From assembly GCA_003427395.1 (NCBI GenBank), contig BFEA01000030.1, forward strand, positions 2,094,410 through 2,114,495: a DNA stretch of 20,086 bases, read 5' to 3'. The DNA is from Chara braunii. Taxonomy: Eukaryota; Streptophyta; Charophyceae; Charales; Characeae. A model generated the notes under the pieces. That model ran no database searches, had not been told where the DNA came from, and worked only from the letters and a program-made list of their open reading frames with translations. Of this stretch, positions 9,649-17,700 are shown piece by piece; position 1 is the stretch's first letter, and every line of letters starts with the position of its first letter. The translations under genes were made by a program, and so were the position numbers.

Positions 9649-11180
9649 TGTGATCGTACGGGCTTATGGGCTCTCACGTGATCATACAAGTGTGCAGCTG
9701 TGTGAGTTTGCCAGTACGGCGACCTCGTGATCAGATTACCATACAGGTCTGCAGGCCCTTGCGACTGAAAGAGTCCGTGAGTGAAGCGACTGCATGAGTG
9801 TGTGCAGTCGTATCGATCTGTAAACGTGCGAATCAGCTTGGACACTCGTGCATTAGCTCAATTATGAGAGCATTCAAATGCTCATATAAACCTACGGGTG
9901 CATGACCAGTAAAAGGGGCCATCGGTCAAGTCCTCTGTTCCTAGCGACCAGTATGCTCCCCTTGAGAGCCGAGGGTGAGTAATGGACCGGAAGGGAAGAA
10001 AGCGACAGTTAAGAAAAGCAGTCTATTTAATTGTTAAGTTTTTACTCGACAGGGACTGATGCCAGTAGTGATTAGTACCCGAGTGAGGTCAAGAAATTGA
10101 CTAATCCAACGGGGATGACGATACAGTTTTTACCCGCCGTATGACATTGTGAACGAAGACAGGGGTCGAGACTTAATTTCTAGCATACTCCAGTTTCCCC
10201 CCCTGATACTGAAGAGTTTCATAGCAGGAGACAGATCATGATAAATGTCATGAAATTGTTCCGCACTCGGAAGTAGATCGTGGACACGAGTCATTGATCA
10301 AGCAAAACTTCACAATTTTCACCTGGCTTCCTGTAGTTGCATAAGTATCTTGCAGTTCAAGAAACAAAAACAGGTGCAGCGCGGACTCGTTTCTGTTTAT
10401 TCTGCAGACGAGCCCTATTCCTGGAGACAAAACTACATAATTAACCATTATATGGTTCAGCTAGACCCCCTATATGGTACCGACGGACTCCAGGGTTCGA
10501 GTCGTGTGTTCGAGTAGTACTGAGAGAGGACACCCAGATGGGTAGGCTCGAGGCGGGTACCACCAGGTGAGGGAGCACACTTTTCTGCTCAACTCAGTCT
10601 CGCCGGGTCTGAATTGGCCTCATGCTTGGAAGTGGTTCTCCCGTGTACAGGATTGGCTATGAGATCTAGGTCTATACAAACGAATGAAAATCAGATGTTA
10701 AGGCTCGAGACAACTCGATAAACAGAAGAGTTCCTAAGCCGGCCCTCCACTACCCTCTAAGCTTAACGACGTTCAGACTGTCCTAGTTTAAGGCGGCTGC
10801 GGAGAGCCTGTTGTTGCCAGGTAACATGAACTGGCGTAGTATGTATGGACAGGTATCTCATCTTGGGGGAACTCGATATTGATTTGGTTGCTGTTGGGAT
10901 AACATGAAACGGTAACTGAGACCTGCACCTGATAGACACTAGAAGGTCTCCTGGTACGCTTGCCATTGCACGAGTCCGCCCACCCCCTTTTCTCCTCCAA
11001 CTACTCACAAGTCTGTCTTGAATGAGGGATAAGGAAAATGTGAGGGACTCACATGTGTTAGCCAACTGGGCAAGGCTCATATATGCTGACAACCACCTTT
11101 AGCAGGATATTGGGGGCACAGCAGTTGCTGTCACTTACGGTGTGTGATAGCCAGGTGGGCTGAACCCCTTTCGTTGTCAA
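9649..11180. other. Intergenic, no gene recognised
   Basis: Short ORFs only. A small inverted repeat (GAGCATT / AATGCTC) lies at 9868-9883. A tRNA-like A box and B box near 10,453 and 10,494 do not fold into a tRNA. The longest frame, on the minus strand at 10,763-11,092 (109 codons), shows no domain. Confidence 0.4.
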
Positions 11181-11699
11181 TTGATGAAAACTGAGGTTAC
11201 AACATCGAAAAAGCAAAACAAAAAGGGGGTGTCAAACACAACTATATTGTACATCCCCGCCCGTAGTAAGGTTGATAATGATAAAAGTAGGGCAGATCTG
11301 GCAACGGCAACCGATCAAACAGTGGAACACGATATTCTAGTTAACGTTTGCAACCTGAGTGTAGAGAACAGACTTTCGCTTCGATTGTGGAACCCGCCAG
11401 AGCTATCTACAAGCCTACTCTACTCATTGATTGGCTGGAATGTGAGAGGGATCATGAGAGAAGAGGAGATTTTAGTGATGAAGTACAGATTGAACCGGGA
11501 GAAGAGAGAGGAATGGGAAGAAGAAGCATGCCTGGATATGGAACTGCACCGACAGGCTCAGAGAGGGCACGCAGTCCAGCTAACTAATGAAAAGAAATTT
11601 ATCAAGTATGTATTTTATTTTTATGACTATAATGGCAAATTGCACAGCACAGGCTCATTGCTGGAAACAGAGGAGCAGGCCAGGGCGAAGCTAGGGTGA
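11181..11699 (+). CDS. Hypothetical ORF, 172 codons, unknown
   Basis: This is the longest uninterrupted frame outside the gypsy element. The predicted protein is Lys/Arg/Glu-rich in the middle (about residues 95-130) and has an aromatic patch (about 140-150). I recognise no domain, signal peptide or membrane segment. A second frame is open over part of the same stretch (11,348-11,587), which weakens the case for either. The end of the ORF overlaps a splice-donor-like AGG|GTGAGC, so it could instead be an exon. It may also be chance or a transposon fragment. Confidence 0.2.
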   Translation: MMKTEVTTSKKQNKKGVSNTTILYIPARSKVDNDKSRADLATATDQTVEHDILVNVCNLSVENRLSLRLWNPPELSTSLLYSLIGWNVRGIMREEEILVMKYRLNREKREEWEEEACLDMELHRQAQRGHAVQLTNEKKFIKYVFYFYDYNGKLHSTGSLLETEEQARAKLG

Positions 11700-11739
11700 G
11701 CAAAAAGGTGCCCGAACTTCCCCTCTTGAAGCTCTTACC

Positions 11740-11970
11740 TGCATTCCAATCAGCAAATGTTACTCAACAATCTGCAATTCTACCGTTATCCCAGTCAGCA
11801 AGTATCTCTCAATGTTTTGAAGTTTTCACAACATTTCGGTGCCTAGTGTTCAGAACTCGGTGATTTGCTATTCAATCAGCATTCAATCAGCACTCAACTG
11901 GCATTCAATCAACATCGAACCGTCCGGGTTACTTTCCCAGTCAGAACCAATCAGCAATCAGCCATCCTCA
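11740..11970. repeat. CAATCAGC-rich region
   Basis: ATTCAATCAGCA-like words recur, most densely at 11,871-11,910 (ATTCAATCAGC, ATTCAATCAGC, ACTCAACTGGC, ATTCAATCAAC). In one frame it reads Gln/Ser-rich and runs into the ORF at 11,972-12,292. Confidence 0.4.
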
Positions 11971-11971
11971 T

Positions 11972-12292
11972 TTGCCTCATCAGTATCCTCTAGGCAAAAC
12001 TCTCGTTGAAAGACGCAGAGATCAGTCTCAACACCCACTTCAGCACATGAATGCAGTCCAGTCTTTTCCTGTCAGTGAGTCAGTCTTGGCCAGCCTTAAC
12101 AAGATAGCCCTTAAAGATGCAGTTCAGTATCGGTACATCAGTGCAGTTGGTTTCAGACAGATCGACCTATCCATTTTTTTCGTTCTCACCAGGTTTGCAG
12201 CAGGCACCATCCTCGACCTGAGACTCGACGTGAAGAGAGGCAAAGAGACTCATGAACACTTCGACTCAGTTTGGATCTCAGCAACCAGGTAG
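11972..12292 (+). CDS. Hypothetical ORF, 106 codons, possible fragment
   Basis: The frame is open upstream through a Gln/Ser-rich stretch, so the true start is unclear. No domain is recognised. It ends at TAG inside ACCAGGTAG. The next ORF (12,252-12,581) overlaps it in another frame, so the two may be one coding region broken by a frameshift or intron. TTTTTTTCGTTCTCACCAG at about 12,173-12,191 looks like a 3' splice site. All of this is inference. Confidence 0.15.
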   Translation: MPHQYPLGKTLVERRRDQSQHPLQHMNAVQSFPVSESVLASLNKIALKDAVQYRYISAVGFRQIDLSIFFVLTRFAAGTILDLRLDVKRGKETHEHFDSVWISATR

Positions 12293-12581
12293 AGAGTTTG
12301 ATGAGAGTGGGACAAAGCTGATTCGCAGCTTCGGACCCAAGCTTTACACCGACTATCCCAGGCCTCCAGTTCCTTTCACTCTCACAGATGGTTCTTGCTG
12401 GGGAGACCTGGTAGATTTGGCCAAGAGGTACATTTCACCTGCAGCGATCGATTACGAGGCGGTGACTGAACCATCAGAGTTCCAACATCTCAGACGAGGG
12501 ATCTTCTCTCAACCATATCTCCCTACACTATGGGAGGAGTTTTGTGCTATGGTTGACTCTCCAATCATGGGCACCATGTAA
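12252..12581 (+). CDS. Hypothetical ORF, 109 codons, ends inside an LTR-like start
   Basis: The protein begins Gln/Ser-rich and continues with a Pro/Tyr-rich, Trp-containing segment that reads like genuine coding sequence, but I cannot assign a family. Its stop TAA is contained in ATGTAACG, where TGTAACG is the first base block of the LTR-like unit that follows. The true C-terminus of a host or transposon protein may therefore have been cut by an insertion. Start and exon structure are uncertain. Confidence 0.2.
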   Translation: MNTSTQFGSQQPGREFDESGTKLIRSFGPKLYTDYPRPPVPFTLTDGSCWGDLVDLAKRYISPAAIDYEAVTEPSEFQHLRRGIFSQPYLPTLWEEFCAMVDSPIMGTM

Positions 12582-12739
12582 CGATGATGATGATGTATGT
12601 TCAGGGCTGCATTGCAATATTGATTGTTCAAATCATTGGTATCTAAGTCTTCCGCTACGCCATCTTGTACTTTGTATTGAGAGGCCGGTTCTTGTTCTGG
12701 TCTGCACCGTTACAGTATGCAACAGTTTGGTATCGGAGC
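12577..12739 (+). mobile_element. Short LTR-like unit plus tRNA-iMet-type primer-binding site
   Basis: TGTAACG (12577-12583) and CGTTACA (12708-12714) form perfect 7-bp terminal inverted repeats of the TG...CA kind, 138 bp apart. At 12728-12739 lies TGGTATCGGAGC, one base different from TGGTATCAGAGC, the usual primer-binding site matching the 3' end of initiator-Met tRNA. An alternative LTR end is CAACA at 12720-12724, which gives a more usual 3-nt gap. Short LTRs with this primer site fit TRIM or Ty1/copia-type elements. No second LTR copy is seen in the window. Confidence 0.4.
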
Positions 12740-12867
12740 GGACCTCTCATTCAGAGGACCCGCTCAATCAAGAAGCCAGCTTGCTTGATCTATTGATCAC
12801 TCATTAGTAAACCAAGTAGGACTTCGTCAAGTCTCTGAAGAAAAAAAAAAATTATCGCAACAACTAT

Positions 12868-13062
12868 CTGAAAATTTCTGATATTCGCATTTCGTTTTAC
12901 CTGAAAATTTCTGATATTGGTATTTCGTTTTCACGTAACAAATATCTGAAAATTTCCGATAACTCGCACTTCGTTTTGTCTGAAAATTCCTGATAGTAGC
13001 ATTTCGTTTCTCTGATATTTCGCATACATAGCTGAAATTTTCTGATGTTAGTATTTCGTTTT
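12868..13062. repeat. Degenerate ~33-bp repeat, five copies
   Basis: Units start at about 12868, 12901, 12946, 12980 and 13032. Each has CTGAAAATTTCTGAT at the start and ATTTCGTTTT at the end, with substitutions and irregular spacers. AT-rich; not coding. Confidence 0.8.
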
Positions 13063-13064
13063 CT

Positions 13065-13340
13065 AGGCTTATTGGGATAACGATAGAAGTGGTCATATTC
13101 TCGGAAACCGAAATCATTCTTTTCTGAAAATCGAATTTCCATTCTATCTCGCAAATTTTTCTGAAAACCGAAATCTTGCGAAGCCTACCAACATTTCGAT
13201 AGGCATATTCGGAGGTTGCCATATTCTCAGATACAGGATTTAGTTCTTTTCTGAAAATCGCATCTCTATTCTATCTCGCAAAATTTATTTTTTTTCAAGA
13301 TCGCATTTTGTGAAAGTCGAAACTTTGCAGAACCTAGCCT
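13065..13340. repeat. Diverged duplication, ~130-bp unit
   Basis: Copy one (13065-13200) and copy two (13201-13340) share AGGC(T/A)TATT starts, CATATTCTC, TTCTTTTCTGAAAATCG, CATTCTATCTCGCAAA-like and GCAGAACCTA/GCGAAGCCTA blocks, with indels. A run of 20 A's follows at 13400-13419 and T/A-rich sequence to about 13,458. Confidence 0.65.
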
Positions 13341-13550
13341 AAAGCTCGTTCATAGTACTCTTCTGACATGTCTCACTCATAACAGATCGACAGATATACA
13401 AAAAAAAAAAAAAAAAAAAGGAAGTAGTCCTCTTTTATTTTTATTTTATTTTTATCTGTTCATTAGGGCCGGGAGGAAAGTATTGTTGGGTTGGTTCCCT
13501 ACCTGCCTTTTCCCTCCCCACCCACCCTCTGCATGCATTTCCGGGTTGGT

Positions 13551-13648
13551 ACAGTGCCACGTCAGCAACAGTGCCACGTTAGCAACAGTGTCATGTCAGC
13601 AGTGCCACGTCAGCAGTAACAGTGCCACGTCACAGTGCCACGTCAGCG
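13551..13648. repeat. 17-bp tandem array with CCACGTCA cores, six copies
   Basis: Copies start at 13551, 13568, 13585, 13601, 13619 and 13632, each a version of ACAGTGCCACGTCAGCA. Four keep an intact CCACGTCA (TGACGTGG on the other strand), an ACGT-core word of the kind bound by plant bZIP factors. The other two carry C-to-T changes in it. The array ends 13 bases before the gag ATG. The 17-bp period excludes a coding repeat. Confidence 0.85.
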
Positions 13649-13661
13649 GTGCCCTGCCACC

Positions 13662-14423
13662 ATGACGGGCACAGCTCTGGGCATGCCAGGCCAACTGGCC
13701 AACGAGTCTCTTGCTGACTACAAAAAGCGGTTCCAGGCTCAGCTCGCTCTGATCGAGGCTGAGGAACAATGCCAGCTGGCAGCCGAGGCTGCCCGCCTAC
13801 AGGCTGAAGCAGCGGCAACAGCTGAGAAGCAGCAGCTACAATCCGAAGCAGACGCAGATGCCCAGGCACGCCGCAAGGAAGCCCAGGATCTGCTGCGGCG
13901 GCATGAAGCTGCCAGCATCGAAAGACTCAAGTTCTGGCACTTTCAACCGTCCAACGGCGACGACGCGACACCGGAAGAGCAGCATAAGGAGTTCCTCTCC
14001 AAACTCGTGACACAGTTGTTGTATGCTTACAACTACCAACAGTCCGAGTTAGAGAGACAGAACCACGAACTGCAGCAACAGTACCATGATCTGAAGACAC
14101 AGCACCAGGAGTTGGCGAACCTCCGTCGGATAGTGCAGAGCCACGAGGATGCTACACGGGCACTCAATTCCCATGTACTGGACCTGGAGCAAGTCGTACC
14201 AGGACCAGATGCTGGTGAGTCCAGCAGTGCACCATCTAACTGCCAACTGGAGCAAGGCGTCGACCACGTCGTCGCAATGCTCGGCAACATCAACACCTTC
14301 GATGCGCCGACCACCATCAGCAATCATCTGGATACTTTGAAGACCGAGGTCCCGCAACTGCAGCCGACGAACACGGATGGCAACAATCCAAAGCAATACA
14401 AGATGCCCAACTTTTCAACTTGA
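13662..14423 (+). pseudogene. gag: gag, N-terminal part (coiled coil)
   Basis: I chose the ATG at 13662 because it has a GCCACC context before it and is the first ATG of the frame. The upstream extension to 13635 would use GTG inside the tandem array. Residues about 20-80 are Ala/Glu/Gln/Arg-rich and heptad-like, and a second Gln/Glu/His-rich helical region follows (about 125-175), consistent with coiled coils. The frame ends at TGA (14421-14423) because of one extra T in TTTT at 14411-14414; the gag reading continues in the next frame with the FDDY...DPVLWWEAF motif of the capsid domain. In an intact element this would be the structural precursor of the particle. Confidence 0.8.
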
Positions 14424-14932
14424 GAAGTTCGACGACTACACGCATCAGGACCCGGTGCTCTGGTGGGAAGCTTTCACGACGCAACTTCGGATTCTGCATG
14501 TCGCCAAGCACGCGTACATCGGCGCCCTATTCATGAACTCAAAGGGCGGATGCCAGATCTGGTTAACACATCTGGCAGCCACCCACTGCGTCGACTTCGC
14601 AGATCTGAGAGACAAGATCACATGGGAAGAGTTAACACGGCTGTGGAAGAAGCGGTTCATCGTCGACGACGCACCAGCACTCGTCATCAACTGTCTCTTC
14701 ACCATGACTCAAGGCAACACAGCAACACGTGACTGGCTCACGAAATGGCAGAAGATCGCGGCAACGCCCGATCTTGACTTACCATTTCCGCATCTGCGTC
14801 GTGAGTTCTATAACAGGTCATGCGCTGCATTGAGCCAGGCACTTGGTGATCGCGAGCAGTATGCAACTTCCGCTGAGATTATTGACAAGGCGAGAGAGAT
14901 CATCAAGACCAACAGGGCGGCTGCACACGAGG
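14412..14932 (+). pseudogene. gag: gag, capsid-like domain (retrotransposon gag family)
   Basis: This frame continues gag after the T insertion. It carries the typical Ty3/gypsy capsid pattern: a WWEAF start, a middle ending in W..L followed by ITWEELTRLWKKRF, then W..KWQ and FPHLRREFYN, which corresponds to the retrotrans_gag family. A second single-base insertion near 14929-14932 (GAGG in place of GAG) moves the reading into the third frame, where WQPTYVEK continues. The frame itself stays open to 15,294, but its later part is out-of-frame and not meaningful. Role: assembly of the virus-like particle. Confidence 0.8.
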
Positions 14933-15307
14933 TCAGCGTGGCAGCCAACCTATGTGGAGAAGGTGAAAACTGGTCCGCGACAGCAGCAGTTCGCTGCAGT
15001 CCATTCGGAAAACACTGTGGAAGACCCGGCAGCCACCCAAGCGTCACGAGAGGGAGATCAGGTGGCTGCTGTCCAGCCGCGAAGCAACATCAAGTCCCGA
15101 GGAAACGGGAAGACGAAATCAGCATCGCAGGCCAGAAACGGACAGCCAGAACCACCATGGGTCAAGTTCAACTTGACCGAGGCCGAGTACAAGTACCGCG
15201 GCCGTTACGGCTGCTGTTACTGATGCAACAGCACCAAGCACAAGACCTCCCTTCGCCAGGATCAGGCCAAGGAGGATGTGCGGCCTCGTCTTAACTCGGG
15301 AAATTGA
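14930..15307 (+). pseudogene. gag: gag, nucleocapsid with a damaged zinc knuckle
   Basis: A Lys/Arg/Gln-rich linker leads to one CCHC-type knuckle with spacing C-x2-C-x4-H-x4-[C] at about 15,214-15,255. The last Cys is replaced by Arg (codon CGC, one base from TGC). A TGA at 15221-15223 lies between the first two Cys; CGA (Arg) there would fit the usual C-[FY]-[RK]-C pattern. Past this stop the frame continues open to a TGA at 15305-15307, which I take as the natural gag end. Role: RNA binding and packaging. It is broken in this copy. Confidence 0.7.
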
Positions 15308-15339
15308 GTTTCGCGGGAGGTGAGGCGACTCCACCTCCC
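15298..15339 (+). promoter_or_regulatory. Candidate -1 ribosomal frameshift site at the gag/pol junction
   Basis: In the gag frame the heptamer reads G_GGA_AAT (15298-15304), matching X_XXY_YYZ, and is followed at once by the gag stop TGA (15305-15307). A -1 slip puts the ribosome exactly in the pol frame. Ten bases downstream a hairpin (15315-15324 with 15329-15339, one bulge) is capped by GCGA, a GNRA tetraloop. The pol frame is closed just upstream (TAA 15292-15294), so the crossover must occur within about 10 bases. A lost G in an original single frame is the competing explanation. Confidence 0.45.
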
Positions 15340-16467
15340 ACTCCCCCAGATTCGGCCGCCTTGCTAGCGGCCTCCTACACATCTGGGGAGGATGCGAATG
15401 TCGTAAGTTCTCGGTATGCTTACGAGGACTATGCTGTCCACTTGGTCCCACCGCTGGACCAACCGCTCCACGTGCAACAATCTACCGCATGCACGGTTTC
15501 ATCACCATCGGCAACCGATTCGGCAACTTCGCCGCCATCTACCGCGGGGGATTCAACGTCATGGTCAAGACTTGAAGAGCTCGACCCGTTGACATTTGCG
15601 GACTTCCAATGGATGCCCCTTCCCCGGTCCAGTCGATTGTCGAAACCGCATTGCATCGTGCTCAAGGCACAATTGCGGGATTACTTGCACACTGCAGTAC
15701 CGACTCCGTTGATGGACGCCGGAGTAGAGGTTGTCGACCTTCACGCCTACATTGCGAAGATCGACCGCGAGTTCAAGACGCAACGGTATGAGGACATCGA
15801 CGCACCATTGCTATATGTACGCATTCAGATTGGAGAGGCGACCTGCAACGCTTTGATCGATTGCGGAGCATCTCGCAACTACATGAGTCAGGACTTCATG
15901 GTACGCGCCGGCCTTGGCCCACGAGTCCGAAGGAAGTCCCAGCCCACGCAAGTCACGTTGGCGGACGATCACACGCACAAGTCAATCGATCGGTGCATTG
16001 ATGACGTCCCAGTGTACTTTGCCCCTCACGCACGTGAGGCGGTGTCCTTTGACATTTTGGACACCAAATTCGACATGATGTTGGGCATGTCATGGCTGCG
16101 AAGCGAGGATCACCCGATGAACTTCTACCGCCGCACCGTTCACGTTCGTGATCGGAACGGAGTACTACTCCCATGCACGGTAGCTCCTCCTCACCCTTCA
16201 GTCAACTGTCGCGTGGTATCCGCCGCAAGCATGCGAGCTTCCATCATCAGAGACGACATCGAGGAGATGGGGGTGTGTTTTCTCCACGCCCTCCCGCCCC
16301 ATGACGCTTCACCAACGGACCCATCTTCGGATCCACGCATCACCGAGCTTCTCGACGCCTACGGCGATGTGTTCGAAGGCCCGCACGGAGTAGTACCGGA
16401 TCGGCCCATCCGCCACGAGATCATCCTCGAGGACGGGGCCGTACCTCCGCGCGGTTGCATCTACTGA
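15304..16467 (+). pseudogene. pol: pol, linker and aspartic protease
   Basis: The first ~150 codons are Pro/Ser/Thr-rich linker. The retropepsin domain lies at about residues 170-290. The active site reads LIDCGASRNYMS (Asp codon 15859-15861), with Cys where Ser or Thr is usual, and the C-terminal MMLGMSWL motif is present. The end of the frame holds the start of the RT palm approach (RHEIILEDGAVPP). It stops at TGA 16465-16467, where the next residues are clearly the continuation of RT; CGA is the likely ancestral codon. The start given is the TTG after the slippery site; there is no need for an ATG if translation arrives by frameshift. Role: cleavage of Gag-Pol. Confidence 0.85.
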
Positions 16468-17220
16468 ATGAGCGAGGAAGAGTTAAGTGTGCTTTGGGCA
16501 CAACTCGACGACCTTCTGGAGAAAGGTTGGATTCGGCCTAGCTCATCGCCATACGGTGCGCCTGTTCTCTTCGTCCGGAAGAAGAACAAGGATTTGCGGT
16601 TGTGCATCGATTATCGCAAGCTCAACGCGCAGACGATCAGAAACGCCGGCCCTCTCCCACGCATCGACGATCTTCTCGAGCGACTGGGCGGCGCCAAGTT
16701 CTTCTCCAAGCTCAATCTCAAGTCGGGATATCACCAACTCGAGATTCGGCAGGAGGACCGCTACAAGACCGCGTTTAAGACGTGATATGGGCATTTCGAA
16801 TGGCTGGTTATGCCATTTGGCCTTACGAATGCCCCGGCCACTTTCCAAGCGGCTATGACAACGGAGTTCCGACACATGCTGGATCGATTCGTACTTATCT
16901 ANCTCNACGACATCCTGGTGTACAGCCGGAGTTTGGACGAGCATGTGGAACACCTGCGCACCGTTTTGGAGCGGCTACAACAAGCCAAGTACAAAGCCAA
17001 CCGCGACAAATGCGAATTCACGCGGCAGGAGCTGGAGTACTTGGTACACTATGTGACGCCGCAAGGCATCCGTCCGCTTGCGGACAAGATCGAGGCCCTA
17101 CGAGTATGGCCCGAGCCCACCAACACCACGGACGTTCGTTCATTCATGGGGTTGGCGGGCTACTATCAGCGATTCATCACCGGATACTCAAGGATTGCTG
17201 CACCTATGACGAGATTACAA
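16468..17220 (+). pseudogene. pol: pol, reverse transcriptase domain
   Basis: Motifs in order are [43 protein letters not shown] (motif A), [20 protein letters not shown] and the catalytic YLDD region. The motif A Asp is Asn (AAT at 16714-16716), which would abolish metal binding. A TGA at 16783-16785 splits the domain between YKTAFKT and YGHFEW. The YLDD codons contain two ambiguous bases (16902 and 16906): only L and the last D are certain. The thumb/connection region keeps GLAGYYQRFI (about 17,150-17,180). Role: copying element RNA to DNA. Confidence 0.95.
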
Positions 17221-17700
17221 TCGCCAAAGGTGCCATTCGTATTCGATGACGACGCATGCCGGTCATTCCAAGCACTCAAGACGGCCATGCTCATGGCACC
17301 CGTCCTTAGCATTTATGACCCCACCCTGCCTACGAGAGTGACGACTGACGCTTCCGGCTATGGCATTGGGGCAATCTTGGAACAGCACGACGGCGACGAC
17401 TAGCACCCTGTGGAGTATTTCAGCCACAAAGTGCCTCCCATCAACTCGCTTGATGATGCACGGAAGGAGCTGCTCGCATTTGTTATGGCTCTCAAGCGAT
17501 GGCGGCACTTCCTCCTTGGGCGTCGTAGGTTCACATGGGTCACAGACAACAATCCATTGACCTACTACAAGACGCAGGATACGGTGAGCAGCACGATCAG
17601 ACGATGGATGTACTTCATCGACCAATTTGACTTCACACCGAAACATCCTCCCGACCTCTCCAATCGCACAACAAATGCACTCTCACGAAGACCTGACCTT
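17221..17700 (+). pseudogene. pol: pol, RNase H domain
   Basis: The four acidic positions of the Ty3/gypsy RNase H can be placed: Asp in TTDASGYGIGA (17347-17349), Glu in ARKELLAF (17467-17469), Asp in WVTDNNPL (17545-17547), and the fourth in the ALSRR motif. The fourth is Asn (AAT at 17674-17676) instead of the usual Asp. A TAG at 17401-17403 stops the frame directly after the first motif; TGG (Trp) fits the family there. Role: removing the RNA strand during reverse transcription. Confidence 0.9.

Noticed and set aside
10440-10510. tRNA-like A box (TGGTTCAGCTAG) and B box (GGTTCGAGTC)
   Set aside because: The spacing is short and the T-stem does not pair; no acceptor stem can be formed.
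12577-13662. Treating the 12,577 LTR-like unit and its primer site as the 5' end of the gypsy element
   Set aside because: Its terminus (TGTAACG) and short length do not match the 3' LTR start (TGTGGC) at 19,204, and about 900 bases of AT-rich repeats intervene.
13483-13665. ORF of 60 codons over the 17-bp array
   Set aside because: The repeat period is not a multiple of three and the peptide is only a reading of the array.
14445-15451. Minus-strand ORFs opposite gag and protease
   Set aside because: They are shadows of the + strand coding sequence with no recognisable content of their own.
15221-16785. Reading the in-frame TGA codons as programmed readthrough or selenocysteine
   Set aside because: The copy also has frameshifts and lost catalytic residues, and the codons fit simple CGA-to-TGA decay.
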